Origin: Enterovibrio calviensis DSM 14347
GTDB taxonomy: Bacteria; Pseudomonadota; Gammaproteobacteria; Enterobacterales; Vibrionaceae
Direction of reading: 5' to 3'
DNA: 64,000 nucleotides
Assembly (NCBI RefSeq): GCF_000621165.1
Contig: NZ_KK211217.1
Coordinates: 434,001 to 498,000 of the forward strand
Part shown: positions 55,754 through 64,000 of the stretch, piece after piece
How the letters are laid out: each line of letters opens with the position of its first letter
Numbering within the stretch: the stretch's first letter is position 1
Position numbers and translations under genes: made by a program
Notes under the pieces: model-generated
The model's database searches: none
Seen by the model: only the letters and a program-made list of their open reading frames with translations
Told to the model about the DNA's origin: nothing

Positions 55754-57025
55754 CTACTTGAGCCCTTCGTTATCTAACCCTGTGACGCTAGCCGTGCATC
55801 CTCCTGCTTCATTTGTGTTTAGGTCTATCTGCCAGCCATATTTTCGTGCAATGTCTTGTGCGATTACCAAGCCCAATCCATAGCCTTGATTCGCTTTACT
55901 GTCGTTCTCTAGGCCAACGCCGGTGTCTTCTATCACGACGGCATTTGAGGAAACATGAATAGAGATGTGACCTTGTTCGGTGTAAGCGAAGGCATTCTTA
56001 ATCAGGTTACCAATTAAAATGCCAACAGCTTTGTGAGACACACGCAAGCACGGCGCGTGTTCAATGTTGACCGATACCTCAATGTTTTTTTCTTCCACCA
56101 ACAGTTGAAAATGCGAAAGCAGGGTCTCGATTTCGGTGTTGTCTAACTTCCACGGTGTAACTGTCTCTTCTTTCTCTCGCGTCAGTGATAACAAGGTTTC
56201 GACATAGTCTTGCATCGCTTCCACTGCGGTTGTCATTCGCACCCGTTGCTTATCCACGAATTGAGGATCGTTCGAGTGTTCAAGCAGGGATAAACTGCCG
56301 CGCAATACCATAAGCGGTGTGCGTAATTCATGACTAGCAAAGCGGTTGAACGCACGCTCTCTTTCGAGCATGTCAGCGATTTGAGATTGATAGGTGTTGA
56401 TGCTTTCAGTCAGGGTCACAAGCTCAACGGTTTTACCCGCCACTGGCAATGTTAGAGGCGATAAATCCCCTTTGGTTTTTGCACTCAATTGGTTTGCGAG
56501 TGATGCGTAAGGCTTGGTTAGCCTAGAGGCAATTTGCAGCACCACTAACAAACTCAAAATCAGCAAGCCGAAGGATAAAAGCAGTTGATTGGTCTGTGAA
56601 TTCAGCGCTTGCTCTTCGCTTAATTCAAAGATGGGATCGTTGTTGACGATGAAGGCATCCAGCATTTGGCCGTTGACCATCACGGCAGTTTTCATCACAA
56701 AGTAATCTGTTTCTTGATCGACTCTCCCTGCCTTGTAGATTTCTACGACGCTATTGGGCGTGAGTTGGCGACTAATTTCTAGTGAGTCAGGTAAAGCATC
56801 ATAGCCAATATAGGCGGTTGAAAAATTGTCGAGTACGACTTCATCGCTTTGAATATCAATGTTTTTTAAGCTGTTTGCCAACAGTTCTAAACGATGCTGA
56901 GCGGTGAAATGTTCGAGGTTTTCAACGGTGCTTTCCAATACCGAAAAGTGGATGGTGATAATGGCAAACGCCACGATCGAAAAATAGGTGAATGTCAGCT
57001 GTTTGGCGGACTTAATCTTACTCAT
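55754..57025 (-). CDS. Sensor histidine kinase
   Basis: 423-aa membrane kinase. TM1 (about 12-31), a periplasmic sensor of about 115 residues (33-147), TM2 (148-168), a HAMP-like linker, HisKA with phospho-His232 in FASHELRTPLMVL, and an ATPase domain with N-box GNLIKNAFAYTE, G1 IEDTGVGL and G2 GYGLGLVIA. The start ATG overlaps the regulator stop by 4 bp. The signal is unknown. The adjacent PepSY gene and divergent ArnC/ArnT-like genes suggest envelope stress or cationic peptides. Confidence 0.9.
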   Translation of the reverse strand: MSKIKSAKQLTFTYFSIVAFAIITIHFSVLESTVENLEHFTAQHRLELLANSLKNIDIQSDEVVLDNFSTAYIGYDALPDSLEISRQLTPNSVVEIYKAGRVDQETDYFVMKTAVMVNGQMLDAFIVNNDPIFELSEEQALNSQTNQLLLSFGLLILSLLVVLQIASRLTKPYASLANQLSAKTKGDLSPLTLPVAGKTVELVTLTESINTYQSQIADMLERERAFNRFASHELRTPLMVLRGSLSLLEHSNDPQFVDKQRVRMTTAVEAMQDYVETLLSLTREKEETVTPWKLDNTEIETLLSHFQLLVEEKNIEVSVNIEHAPCLRVSHKAVGILIGNLIKNAFAYTEQGHISIHVSSNAVVIEDTGVGLENDSKANQGYGLGLVIAQDIARKYGWQIDLNTNEAGGCTASVTGLDNEGLK

Positions 57026-57708
57026 TCTGCGCTACTCGGTTTATCGACCAATTGATAACCAATCTTCGGAACGGTGCGGATATACCCATACTCAAACGGT
57101 TTATCAATGAGGTTTCTGAGTTGATAGACGTGGCTGCGTAACACGTTTCCTTCGGGTTCATCATCGCCCCATAACGCAGTGGTCAGTTCTTCTTTTGTCA
57201 CCACTTGCGGTGCACGTGCCATGAGCAATTTGAGCACAGTAAACAACGAAGGATTTAAGGTGAACTGGCATTCACGGCGCACCGCAGTGTGTGACGTCAA
57301 AGATAAACTCAACTCGCCGAAAGTCAGTTCGCGGACTGACACTTGCCCCGTTCGACGACGATTTAGCGCTGACACGCGTGCTTCAAGGATCTTCAAATCA
57401 AATGGCTTGACCAAGTAATCATCTGCGCCATGCTCAAAGCCAGACAGAATGTCTTCCCGTTCACCCATGGCTGTCAGCATGAGTACAGGGGTGTCTACGC
57501 CATTTTCACGCAGTTTTTTGCACACCGTCATCCCGTCCATTTTGGGTAACATGACGTCCAAAATGACGACGTCATAATGATTATCTTCCACCAAGTTTAG
57601 GGCTTGAGTGCCGGATAAAGCATGGTCCATGGTGTGACCAAGCAATTCAAAGTAATCGAAGATAACACCCGCAATATCTGCATGATCTTCAACGAGTAAT
57701 ATTTTCAT
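57022..57708 (-). CDS. OmpR-family response regulator
   Basis: 228-aa regulator. Receiver domain 1-115 with acidic pocket EDH at the start, phospho-acceptor Asp51 in VVILDVMLPKMDG, Thr79 and Lys101 in LVKPFD. The C-terminal winged helix (about 130-225) has ELTTALWGDDEPEGNVLRSHVYQLRNLIDKPF and VPKIGYQL. The ATG at 57708 is preferred; a GTG two codons earlier is in frame. Promoters for this gene and the divergent glycosyltransferase share the short 57709-57833 space, so the regulator may control both sides. Confidence 0.92.
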   Translation of the reverse strand: MKILLVEDHADIAGVIFDYFELLGHTMDHALSGTQALNLVEDNHYDVVILDVMLPKMDGMTVCKKLRENGVDTPVLMLTAMGEREDILSGFEHGADDYLVKPFDLKILEARVSALNRRRTGQVSVRELTFGELSLSLTSHTAVRRECQFTLNPSLFTVLKLLMARAPQVVTKEELTTALWGDDEPEGNVLRSHVYQLRNLIDKPFEYGYIRTVPKIGYQLVDKPSSAE

Positions 57709-57833
57709 TTTCACTAAACCTGACAGACGAACTCCTCTTTATTCTTGCACAGAAAACATAAAAAAAAAGTGAACGACCTTTCTTTCACTTCTCTCCTCGT
57801 AATGTGGCTCTCACTGACGTAGGAGGTCCCATT

Positions 57834-58937
57834 TTGACAGTGATTCGATATTTCCCAGTTCAGCCAACCTCGCACACCCCGCCGTACATTTCGGTGGTGG
57901 TGCCGTTTTATAACGAACAAGCCGTTCTCATGGCCTGTCATCAGCGCATTTTGTCTGTGCTCGATACGCTTAACGCCCGATGCGAAATTATCTATGTCGA
58001 TGATGGTAGTAAGGACAACAGCGCCAATATCGCCAGTGAGTTTGATGCAGAGCACCATGATGTCACTTTGATTCGGCTCAGTCGGAATTTTGGCAAAGAG
58101 GCGGCCATGTCCGCAGGGCTTAAAGCCACGCGAGGTGACGCTGTCATATTGCTGGATGCCGACCTTCAAGACCCGCCCGAGCTTATGCCAGACATGATTG
58201 AAGCTTGGCGGTCAGGCTACGAGGTTGTGGACATGCAGCGGAAATCTCGCTTGGGCGAAAGTGCGTTCAAGCGGTTCACCGCGCGCATGTTTTATACCTT
58301 GTTGAACCGACTGAGTGACGTGCCGATTCCTGAAAACGTGGGGGATTTTCGGCTTTTGGACAAGCGGGTTGTTGAAACTGTCAATGCCCTTCCAGAACGC
58401 ACGCGTTTTATGAAGGGCTTGTTTGCATGGCCTGGTTTTCAGCGCACCGTCCTTCAATTTGACCGTGACCCTCGCTTCGCGGGCACCACCAAATGGAATA
58501 CGTCACAGCTGTTTAACCTTGCTGCGGAAGGCATTACCTCGTTCAGCACCAAGCCTCTTCGACTCGCGACGTATGCAGGACTATTAACGGGGATCAGCGC
58601 GCTGTGTATTGCAGTGGCTATCGTGTTTAAAACCCTGATATGGGGAGATCCGGTCGCGGGTTATCCCAGCTTGATGCTCACCGTGCTGACATTGGGCAGC
58701 GTCCAGTTGCTCTCCATTGGTTTGTTGGGGGAATACCTCGGTCGCTTGTTTATTGAAGCTAAACAACGCCCGCTCTTTTTGGTGAATACCACGCTCACCA
58801 AAGCGGCAAAAACGTCATCACTTCGACCCTCAACGTCGACAACAGCATCCGTATTAACATCCGCCAAAGCCAAAACCTGCGCCAAAACTTCCGTCAAAAC
58901 GACAACTTCCGCTGTATCTGAGAACCCTACGCCATGA
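57834..58937 (+). CDS. Family 2 glycosyltransferase, ArnC/GtrB-like (undecaprenyl-phosphate glycosyltransferase)
   Basis: 367-aa membrane-attached enzyme. GT2 domain 15-230 has VVVPFYNEQ, IYVDDGSKDNS and the metal-binding DAD (108-110) in VILLDADLQDPPEL, then two membrane helices (about 245-310). This class loads a sugar onto undecaprenyl phosphate. The start is a TTG at 57834 with AGGAGG 7 bp upstream. The last 45 residues are an unusual Thr/Ser/Lys/Ala-rich tail (TSAKAKTCAKTSVKTTTSAV). It overlaps the next gene by four bases. Confidence 0.85.
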   Translation: MTVIRYFPVQPTSHTPPYISVVVPFYNEQAVLMACHQRILSVLDTLNARCEIIYVDDGSKDNSANIASEFDAEHHDVTLIRLSRNFGKEAAMSAGLKATRGDAVILLDADLQDPPELMPDMIEAWRSGYEVVDMQRKSRLGESAFKRFTARMFYTLLNRLSDVPIPENVGDFRLLDKRVVETVNALPERTRFMKGLFAWPGFQRTVLQFDRDPRFAGTTKWNTSQLFNLAAEGITSFSTKPLRLATYAGLLTGISALCIAVAIVFKTLIWGDPVAGYPSLMLTVLTLGSVQLLSIGLLGEYLGRLFIEAKQRPLFLVNTTLTKAAKTSSLRPSTSTTASVLTSAKAKTCAKTSVKTTTSAVSENPTP

Positions 58938-60379
58938 ACCGTTTACGATCTTTCGTCTCACGCCTTTCGTTGACCCAATTAGCTCTTGCAACCTTGATTA
59001 TATCGTTGGGCATTCGCCTTATCACTTTGCCGATGTATTCCCTCATGGACACGACAGAAGCTCGCTATGGTGAAATGGCGCGCATCATGTTCGAAACCCA
59101 AAACTGGATCACCCCGATGTTCGATTACGGTGTGCCTTTCTGGGGAAAACCGCCGTTGTTTGCTTGGTTAAGTGCAGGAGGGATTAGTGTGTTCGGCAAT
59201 AATGAGTTTGCCGTTCGGGTACCGCATCTTTTTGTGGGCGTGCTTATCTTGACGATCACTTATCAGTTTTGTGTTCGCGCTGGGAAGTCGGTGCAAGAGG
59301 CCATGCTGTCAGTCGCGGTTTTGGCGACGAGCACTGCGTTCATTGTCATTTCTGGTGCCGTCATGACCGACACTGCGTTGGCTCTCGGAATCACGCTTAG
59401 CATGGCGAGTTTCTGGTTCGCGTTTCAGCATCAATCCAGATTGGCGGGCTACTTGTTTTTCGTCGGTCTTGGAATTGGCATACTCGCCAAAGGCCCTCTC
59501 ACGCTGGTATTGATTGGCATCAGCCTCTTTTGCTGGATAGCGCTTGATGGTCGCTGGCGACGAGTGCTGCACGCGCTTCCTTGGGTGAGCGGTACCTTGC
59601 TGATGCTGGCTATTTCCCTGCCTTGGTACATGCTGGCAGAATTCAAAACCCCGGGGTTTCTGAACTATTTCTTGGTGGGTGAGCACTTTATGCGCTTTGT
59701 GGTTTCTGGCTGGGAAGGCGACTTGTATGGCACTGCGCACAATGAACCGCGCGGCACGATTTGGTTATATGCCGCGATCGCTGCACTGCCATGGACGCCA
59801 TTGTTCTTCTGGCAATTGATCAAGCGCTTTCGACAAGGTAAAGAAAGTGTCACGAATGCGTACGCACAGTACCTGTGGTGCTGGATGCTGTCGCCTTTGG
59901 TGCTGTTTACCTTCGCAGGTAATATTCTCGCTAGTTACGTTTTACCCGGGCTACCGGCCTTTGCATTGCTGATTGCCTTGTATCAGTCAGAAAACCCACT
60001 CAACACTCGCGCCTATTTAACCGGTTTAACCACGCCCGTGCTGATCTTGTTTGCTGCGCTCGCCTTAAATTTTAACCTGACTGGGAAAACGGCGGAAAAC
60101 GCGTTGCTGACACTTTGGGAGAAACAACCGGAAGCCCGTTTCGTTGATCTTTACTATGTAGGGAGTCGCCCGTTTTCCGCGCAATATTATTCGAATGGAA
60201 AAGCAAAACGCGTATCGACGGATCTGCAAAGTACGATCACAGACCTCGAACAGCCCGCGTTCATTGTTCACGCCCATGCGCACTCAGACGACAATGCTGA
60301 TAGGTCGTTGGCGCAATGCCAGCAGAGAGCAGAGAGTAAAAAACGCGTGCTTCTGTATTGCGTGCCGAACCACGGATAA
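58934..60379 (+). CDS. ArnT-like membrane glycosyltransferase (GT83/PMT family)
   Basis: 481-aa inner-membrane enzyme with about ten hydrophobic segments. The first periplasmic loop has DTTEARYGEMARIMFETQNWITPMFDYGVPFWGKPPLFAWLS, with the acidic residues used by ArnT-type lipid A 4-aminoarabinose transferases. The C-terminal soluble domain is shorter than in ArnT (about 550 aa). Coupled to the GT2 gene (ATGA), it likely moves the lipid-linked sugar onto lipid A or another acceptor. No arnABDEF genes are nearby, so the sugar may differ from aminoarabinose. Confidence 0.82.
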   Translation: MNRLRSFVSRLSLTQLALATLIISLGIRLITLPMYSLMDTTEARYGEMARIMFETQNWITPMFDYGVPFWGKPPLFAWLSAGGISVFGNNEFAVRVPHLFVGVLILTITYQFCVRAGKSVQEAMLSVAVLATSTAFIVISGAVMTDTALALGITLSMASFWFAFQHQSRLAGYLFFVGLGIGILAKGPLTLVLIGISLFCWIALDGRWRRVLHALPWVSGTLLMLAISLPWYMLAEFKTPGFLNYFLVGEHFMRFVVSGWEGDLYGTAHNEPRGTIWLYAAIAALPWTPLFFWQLIKRFRQGKESVTNAYAQYLWCWMLSPLVLFTFAGNILASYVLPGLPAFALLIALYQSENPLNTRAYLTGLTTPVLILFAALALNFNLTGKTAENALLTLWEKQPEARFVDLYYVGSRPFSAQYYSNGKAKRVSTDLQSTITDLEQPAFIVHAHAHSDDNADRSLAQCQQRAESKKRVLLYCVPNHG

Positions 60380-60517
60380 TAACCTTGCTGGATTAGCAAA
60401 GGTGAAAAATGCAGGAAGCTGTGGGAATCAAGAAAACAAAGGGGAGTGTTGATTCTTGCGGCTGGAAATATCGGCCTCAAAGTCAGAGATTTTCGACATT
60501 AGCGGAAGCGAGTGGTA

Positions 60518-60554
60518 TGTAGGCTTAAACCAACAATTAGGGTTTAAGCCTACA
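60518..60554. terminator. Long hairpin between convergent glycosyltransferase and oxidoreductase genes
   Basis: Perfect 14-bp stem (60518-60531 with 60541-60554) and 9-nt loop, just before the oxidoreductase stop on the other strand. It has no T-run, so it may end transcription weakly or protect 3' ends. Confidence 0.6.
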
Positions 60555-60563
60555 CCGATGAAA

Positions 60564-61553
60564 TTAATCTACTGAAACGACCACTTTGCCGATGGCTTGC
60601 CCACTTGCTAGGCGCTCATGCGCTTGGCTAACTTGAGACAGGTTGAAGTTGGTGTCATCCAAAATGGCTTTCAGGGCACCAGATTCTGCAATCTCCGCCA
60701 TTTCTTTCAAAATAGCGCCATGCACTTCGCGGCCTTGGTTATGCAGCATAGGAATCAACATAAACACAACGTGCAGTGACAGGCCTTTAAAGTGAACCGT
60801 GCTCAAGTCGATCTCCAACAAAGACACTGTTGACGAGACGTGACCATTCAATGCGGCGGCTTCAAAAGAATTCAGCATGTTCATGCCACCCACCGTGTCA
60901 AAAACCATATCAAACCCACGACCATTGGTGTGTTGATTTACGTAATTTTCCACTGTCTCAGACGTGTAATCGATAGGTGTCGCGCCCAAGCTTTCAATCA
61001 ACGCGAGTTTCGATTCGCCAGAGCCGGTTGAAAAGACATTGGCACCCAAATGGCGAGCCAATTGGATGGCAATATGACCCACGCCGCCAGCGCCGCCATG
61101 AATCAATACGTTTTGGCCTTCGCTAACATTGGCGCGCTTGAGCCCTTCATAGGCCGTAATGCCAACAAGCGGCAAGGCTGCGGCTTCTTCCATGGAGAAG
61201 TTTTTTGGCTTGAGGGCAATTAGGTTTGCGTCAGCGACCATATACTCGGCCAATGTGCCAGGCAGATCAGCAAGTCCGCCTGCACAGCCATATACTTCAT
61301 CGCCCACGTTAAATGTGCCGACACCTTCACCGACTTCTTCGATGATGCCAGCGAAATCCATACCTAGAATGGCGGGCGCTGGGGGAGACAACGGTAAGTC
61401 AGGCCCCATTTGTCGGATCATGGTATCCACGGTGTTGACACTCGTTGCTGCGATTTTTACCAGCACATGGCCTTGCTTTACAGCGGGTTTCGCGACGTCC
61501 GATGCTTCAAATACCTCCGGCCCACCGAAGTTGTTCACAATCATTGCCTTCAT
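60564..61553 (-). CDS. Zinc-independent quinone oxidoreductase-like protein (MDR family)
   Basis: 329-aa medium-chain reductase. GroES-like domain with AILGMDFAGIIEEVGEGVGTFNVGDEVYG, NADPH-binding domain with VLIHGGAGGVGHIAIQLARHLGA. It lacks the zinc-ligand GHE motif of alcohol dehydrogenases, so it belongs with QOR-type enzymes that reduce quinones or enals. The start has GGAGAAAG upstream. It is monocistronic as far as visible; the following gap 61554-62014 contains only a repeat and no gene. Confidence 0.87.
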   Translation of the reverse strand: MKAMIVNNFGGPEVFEASDVAKPAVKQGHVLVKIAATSVNTVDTMIRQMGPDLPLSPPAPAILGMDFAGIIEEVGEGVGTFNVGDEVYGCAGGLADLPGTLAEYMVADANLIALKPKNFSMEEAAALPLVGITAYEGLKRANVSEGQNVLIHGGAGGVGHIAIQLARHLGANVFSTGSGESKLALIESLGATPIDYTSETVENYVNQHTNGRGFDMVFDTVGGMNMLNSFEAAALNGHVSSTVSLLEIDLSTVHFKGLSLHVVFMLIPMLHNQGREVHGAILKEMAEIAESGALKAILDDTNFNLSQVSQAHERLASGQAIGKVVVSVD

Positions 61554-61710
61554 AACTTTCTCCTTTCAGAACATGAGAAGAGTGTATTAGATGTTCTGTG
61601 GGAAATAATCAGGCTAAATTCGAATTCAGTTTTTAGATTGTGAAGATAATAAAAACCATTCAGATACTTGAAAGGACGGTGGAGTAGGCGCAGTGGCAGA
61701 GTGAAACGAT

Positions 61711-61752
61711 AAATGGAGCCTATGAAACATAGACTCCATGGTCGAGATTGCC
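61711..61752. repeat. Palindromic 42-bp dispersed repeat, copy 1
   Basis: Core ATGGAG.CTATG-AAA-CATAG.CTCCAT forms a hairpin. The copy at 63369-63410 differs by two bases. It lies in the otherwise empty gap 61554-62014. Confidence 0.75.
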
Positions 61753-62014
61753 TTATCTGTAGAGCCATCTACTCAATGTGCTTTCGCTTTGTTAGTAAGG
61801 TAGTGCACGTTAATTCTCTTCAATGGTTTTGTCTTAAGGCTCGCAGTTGAATAGGAGAAATGAAGCGTTCATTTGTTGGTCGGCGCTAAAGCGACGATAG
61901 TATGAAAGTTAGGCGATTAATACATCCATCAATGAGATAGCTTACCAATTTCGATGTGTTCTTGGGTATAAGCGCAGCGCCCGTGGTTTCAACGTTAGCA
62001 CTTAGGAGGATTCT

Positions 62015-62854
62015 TTGAAGTTTGCGAAATATTGGAAGAAGCATGATGTCACCGTCGATAGCGATATTTTTGGCCGTGAAAAGCTATCGATTTGGGGGGC
62101 ATCAAATACCAGTGAAAATGACGCTGGGGTAAATGCAGAAAAACGTTTAGCCGCAATGCGCGCTTTTCTTCAAGGGAATTTTTCAAAGGAAGACGAGTAC
62201 GAGTATTGGGTCGACTTTGTTAAAGAGGAAATACTCGAAGAAGTTAACGCGACAGACGGAGGCCTACTTGCAGTTCTTAGTCGCAATGGCTATGGCGCGA
62301 GGGTACTGAATACTGACCGTGTTGTGTTTGGCGACATTGATATCCAACCGGCGGGATTTCTTGAACGAATAATGCACCGGTTTGGTCGCCCAAAAAAGGA
62401 TAAGCAGTTCGTCATCAAACAGATCGAGACCTATCAACGTCTTCATCCATCATTGTCTTTTCGTGTCTATGAAACGCACTCTGGTATCCGATTTATTCTG
62501 ACAAACCAACATTATTCCCCTGGCGACGCAGATGTTGAGACGATTTTCCAAGCGCTAAATGTTGATCCGCTGTATACGACATTGTGTAAGCGCCAAGATT
62601 GCTTCAGGGCGCGTTTGACGCCTAAGCCTTGGAGAGTGGGCTTATCGAGGCCGAGCAGTCGTTACCCGCGTTCAACTGACGAAGAGCAGCACGAGTTTCA
62701 GCGATGGATTAGAGACTATGAATCGGCTTCTGCCCCTTATACGGCGACAAAGCATCTCGCGTCGTTTGGAGAGGCAAAAGTCAGTGCTGATATACAAAAA
62801 GTGATAGATATCCATGACGGACGTCATTCGAAGGCTTCAGCGAATCTCGCTTAA
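62015..62854 (+). CDS. Uncharacterised 279-aa protein with DxD motif
   Basis: Soluble protein of no family I can name with confidence. The centre reads NTDRVVFGDIDIQPAG, with an Asp-Ile-Asp pair after a hydrophobic strand, then FRVYETHSGIRFILT, and later LCKRQDCFRARLTPKPWRVG. The order of a DxD strand followed by a T-x-SG strand recalls archaeo-eukaryotic primase/PrimPol folds, but the catalytic His is not obvious, so this is speculative. The start is TTG at 62015, 5 bp after AGGAGG. It sits alone before a small membrane protein gene. Confidence 0.62.
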   Translation: MKFAKYWKKHDVTVDSDIFGREKLSIWGASNTSENDAGVNAEKRLAAMRAFLQGNFSKEDEYEYWVDFVKEEILEEVNATDGGLLAVLSRNGYGARVLNTDRVVFGDIDIQPAGFLERIMHRFGRPKKDKQFVIKQIETYQRLHPSLSFRVYETHSGIRFILTNQHYSPGDADVETIFQALNVDPLYTTLCKRQDCFRARLTPKPWRVGLSRPSSRYPRSTDEEQHEFQRWIRDYESASAPYTATKHLASFGEAKVSADIQKVIDIHDGRHSKASANLA

Positions 62855-62953
62855 ATCGAAATAGAGCGGAAACATCGCGCTTTGCGGAGTCGGGACTCGC
62901 AGAAAATGAACATAAAAGGGATTTTTTATTGGCACATTTAAAAGGAGATAATT

Positions 62954-63304
62954 GTGAATAAAATTGGGAAATATATAGGGATCGTATTGATAGCATTTGG
63001 GGTGATTACCCTCATGCAGTTGCTTTTCAACCTTCCTGACTATCTAAGGGATTTCCCGAATAACCCGATTTATGAGTACATTGTGGGCACTGACGAGAAG
63101 TCTTACTTTGCCACACTTGAAGGCTCCGAAGTGGTCATCTCCAATGACATCATGCGAATTGTTGCCCTGTTTTTTGGCTTTATGATTTTGAAAATATGGA
63201 TAACAGTAGGCTCAACCTTGATCAATGCGGGTCGAAGTTTACTTATCGATGACATGGAAAACGTAAAAGGGCTTTTGAATACACTGATAAACAAAAAAGA
63301 GTAG
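62954..63304 (+). CDS. Small hypothetical membrane protein, 116 aa
   Basis: Two hydrophobic helices (about 6-25 and 66-90) flank a polar loop of about 40 residues (LPDYLRDFPNNPIYEYIVGTDEKS). The C terminus is polar and helical (DDMENVKGLLNTLINKKE). GTG start with AAGGAG upstream. No family is recognised. The gene follows the DxD protein by about 100 bp in the same direction, so they may share a transcript. Confidence 0.68.
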   Translation: MNKIGKYIGIVLIAFGVITLMQLLFNLPDYLRDFPNNPIYEYIVGTDEKSYFATLEGSEVVISNDIMRIVALFFGFMILKIWITVGSTLINAGRSLLIDDMENVKGLLNTLINKKE

Positions 63305-63368
63305 CGTTGAGTTTATTGAGCTTAGATAGGACAAGCGGCTCATACCACACTTTAGCGAGGCTAGTGAA

Positions 63369-63410
63369 AAATGGAGCCTATGAAACATAGACTCCATGGC
63401 CGAGATTACC
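63369..63410. repeat. Palindromic 42-bp dispersed repeat, copy 2
   Basis: Same hairpin as at 61711-61752 (two differences). It lies 13 bp past the end of the enoyl-CoA hydratase gene on the minus strand and could act as a terminator or be a REP-like element. Confidence 0.75.
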
Positions 63411-63423
63411 GTGTTCGTGCGGC

Positions 63424-64000
63424 TTATTTGATGTCTTGCACGTTCATCACCAGTTCATTCCACTTGCGCTGGTTTTCGATGTCATGCTGAAGGCCTTGGT
63501 CATCGGCAATGGTGAAGCGTTTTAGCGCAGGTGTTTTGCTGGTTGCTTGGTACAGCCAGTAAGCTTCTGCTTTAAGGGCTTCATCGATTGGCTTGTCGAT
63601 AGACTCATAAACCGCCTGTTTACACGCATTGATCGATTCTGCAGGGAATTGCGCGATACGGTTCGCTAGGTTATCAACGTATTCACCGATCTCTTCAGGA
63701 TCAAGCGCTAGGTTGATGGTGCCCATTCGTTCTGCTTCATCAGCATCAAAGTCACGTGCGCTAAGGATGATTTCCAATGCACGGCCAAGGCCAGTTTGAC
63801 GAGCCATGCGTGACGCTCCGCCACCACAAGGCAAGATGCCCATACCCACTTCCATTTGCATGAACTTGAATTTGCCTCGTGCAGCGAAACGCATGTCCAG
63901 AGCAAGTGCCAACTCATGGCCGCCTCCACGAGCAAAACCTTCTAGCTTCGCGATGGTGGCTTGTGGAACCTTGCTGATGCGCTCACAAACTGATTGCAGG
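63424..64000 (-). CDS. Enoyl-CoA hydratase/isomerase family protein, 3' part
   Basis: The gene continues past the right edge; 192 C-terminal codons are visible. The crotonase fold is shown by GFARGGGHELALALDMRFAARGKF (oxyanion-hole segment), EVGMGILPCGGGASRMARQTGLGRALEI and the C-terminal helices. It would hydrate or isomerise a CoA thioester; the Glu corresponding to one catalytic residue is plausibly the E of MEVGMGI. The start and full length are not in the window, and an internal in-frame TTG at 63912 is not a start. Confidence 0.82.
   Translation of the reverse strand, partial: LQSVCERISKVPQATIAKLEGFARGGGHELALALDMRFAARGKFKFMQMEVGMGILPCGGGASRMARQTGLGRALEIILSARDFDADEAERMGTINLALDPEEIGEYVDNLANRIAQFPAESINACKQAVYESIDKPIDEALKAEAYWLYQATSKTPALKRFTIADDQGLQHDIENQRKWNELVMNVQDIK

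Noticed and set aside
57714-58169. 151-codon minus-strand frame opposite the GT2 start
   Set aside because: Antisense to the catalytic GT2 domain, which shows clear motifs.

Overview
The window looks like a chromosomal segment of a marine gammaproteobacterium of the family Vibrionaceae. The support is: the divergent ychE-like/adhE pair, small OmpU-like and OprB-type porins, ToxR-type membrane regulators, GAF-GGDEF proteins, and short palindrome-ended mobile repeats of the Vibrio/Photobacterium/Grimontia sort. The exact genus is not decidable from sequence alone. Gene order is mostly housekeeping and metabolic. No prophage, integron, CRISPR array or intact transposase was seen.

Positions 1-18.5 kb hold a large polyamine and beta-alanine catabolic region. 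It contains a truncated glutamine-synthetase-like gene at the left edge, then puuD-puuA, a putrescine-type class III aminotransferase, a complete potFGHI-like importer, puuB, the repressor puuR, a second puuB-like oxidase, a 266-bp MITE-like element, an alpha/beta-hydrolase-OsmC fusion, puuC, a beta-alanine:pyruvate-type aminotransferase and a malonate/methylmalonate semialdehyde dehydrogenase. Sequences matching the E. coli PuuR site at 14, 13 and 11 of 15 bases lie in three promoter regions, which suggests one regulon. Putrescine would be imported by Pot, glutamylated by PuuA, oxidised by PuuB and PuuC, and released as GABA by PuuD. A transaminase branch runs in parallel, and beta-alanine is routed to acetyl-CoA.

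Positions 18.5-32.4 kb are mostly core genes: a short EAL protein, lpxH, ppiB, cysS, a second MITE-like element, a porin, ychE, adhE with a long leader carrying a perfect CRP-type palindrome, an SDR with an altered active site, metY, a DUF1275 membrane protein and a ferredoxin. Positions 32.6-40.5 kb hold two tandem GAF-GGDEF proteins (one with a degenerate signature), an LMW-phosphatase-like protein lacking the P-loop arginine, and a PhoB-box-preceded pstSCAB operon.

Positions 40.5-46.3 kb are the most unusual part. They contain short tandem repeats, an OprB porin with an unknown partner gene, and adjoining 8-bp and 7-bp repeat arrays. Next comes a three-gene cassette: a 59-aa membrane protein, a ToxR-type membrane winged-helix regulator, and an overlapping single-pass periplasmic partner. 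It resembles ToxR/S-VtrA/C-type co-component systems. A further pair follows, a cold-shock-domain protein and a protein with four AT-hook-like motifs.

Positions 46.4-64 kb carry a TolC-MFP-RND efflux operon, an outer-membrane-like protein, tRNA-Ser(TGA) with a duplicated 3' end and terminator, a LysE exporter, a GST and a PepSY protein. A response regulator/histidine kinase pair stands divergent from two ArnC/ArnT-like glycosyltransferase genes. The window ends with a quinone oxidoreductase, two uncharacterised genes and the 3' part of an enoyl-CoA hydratase gene.
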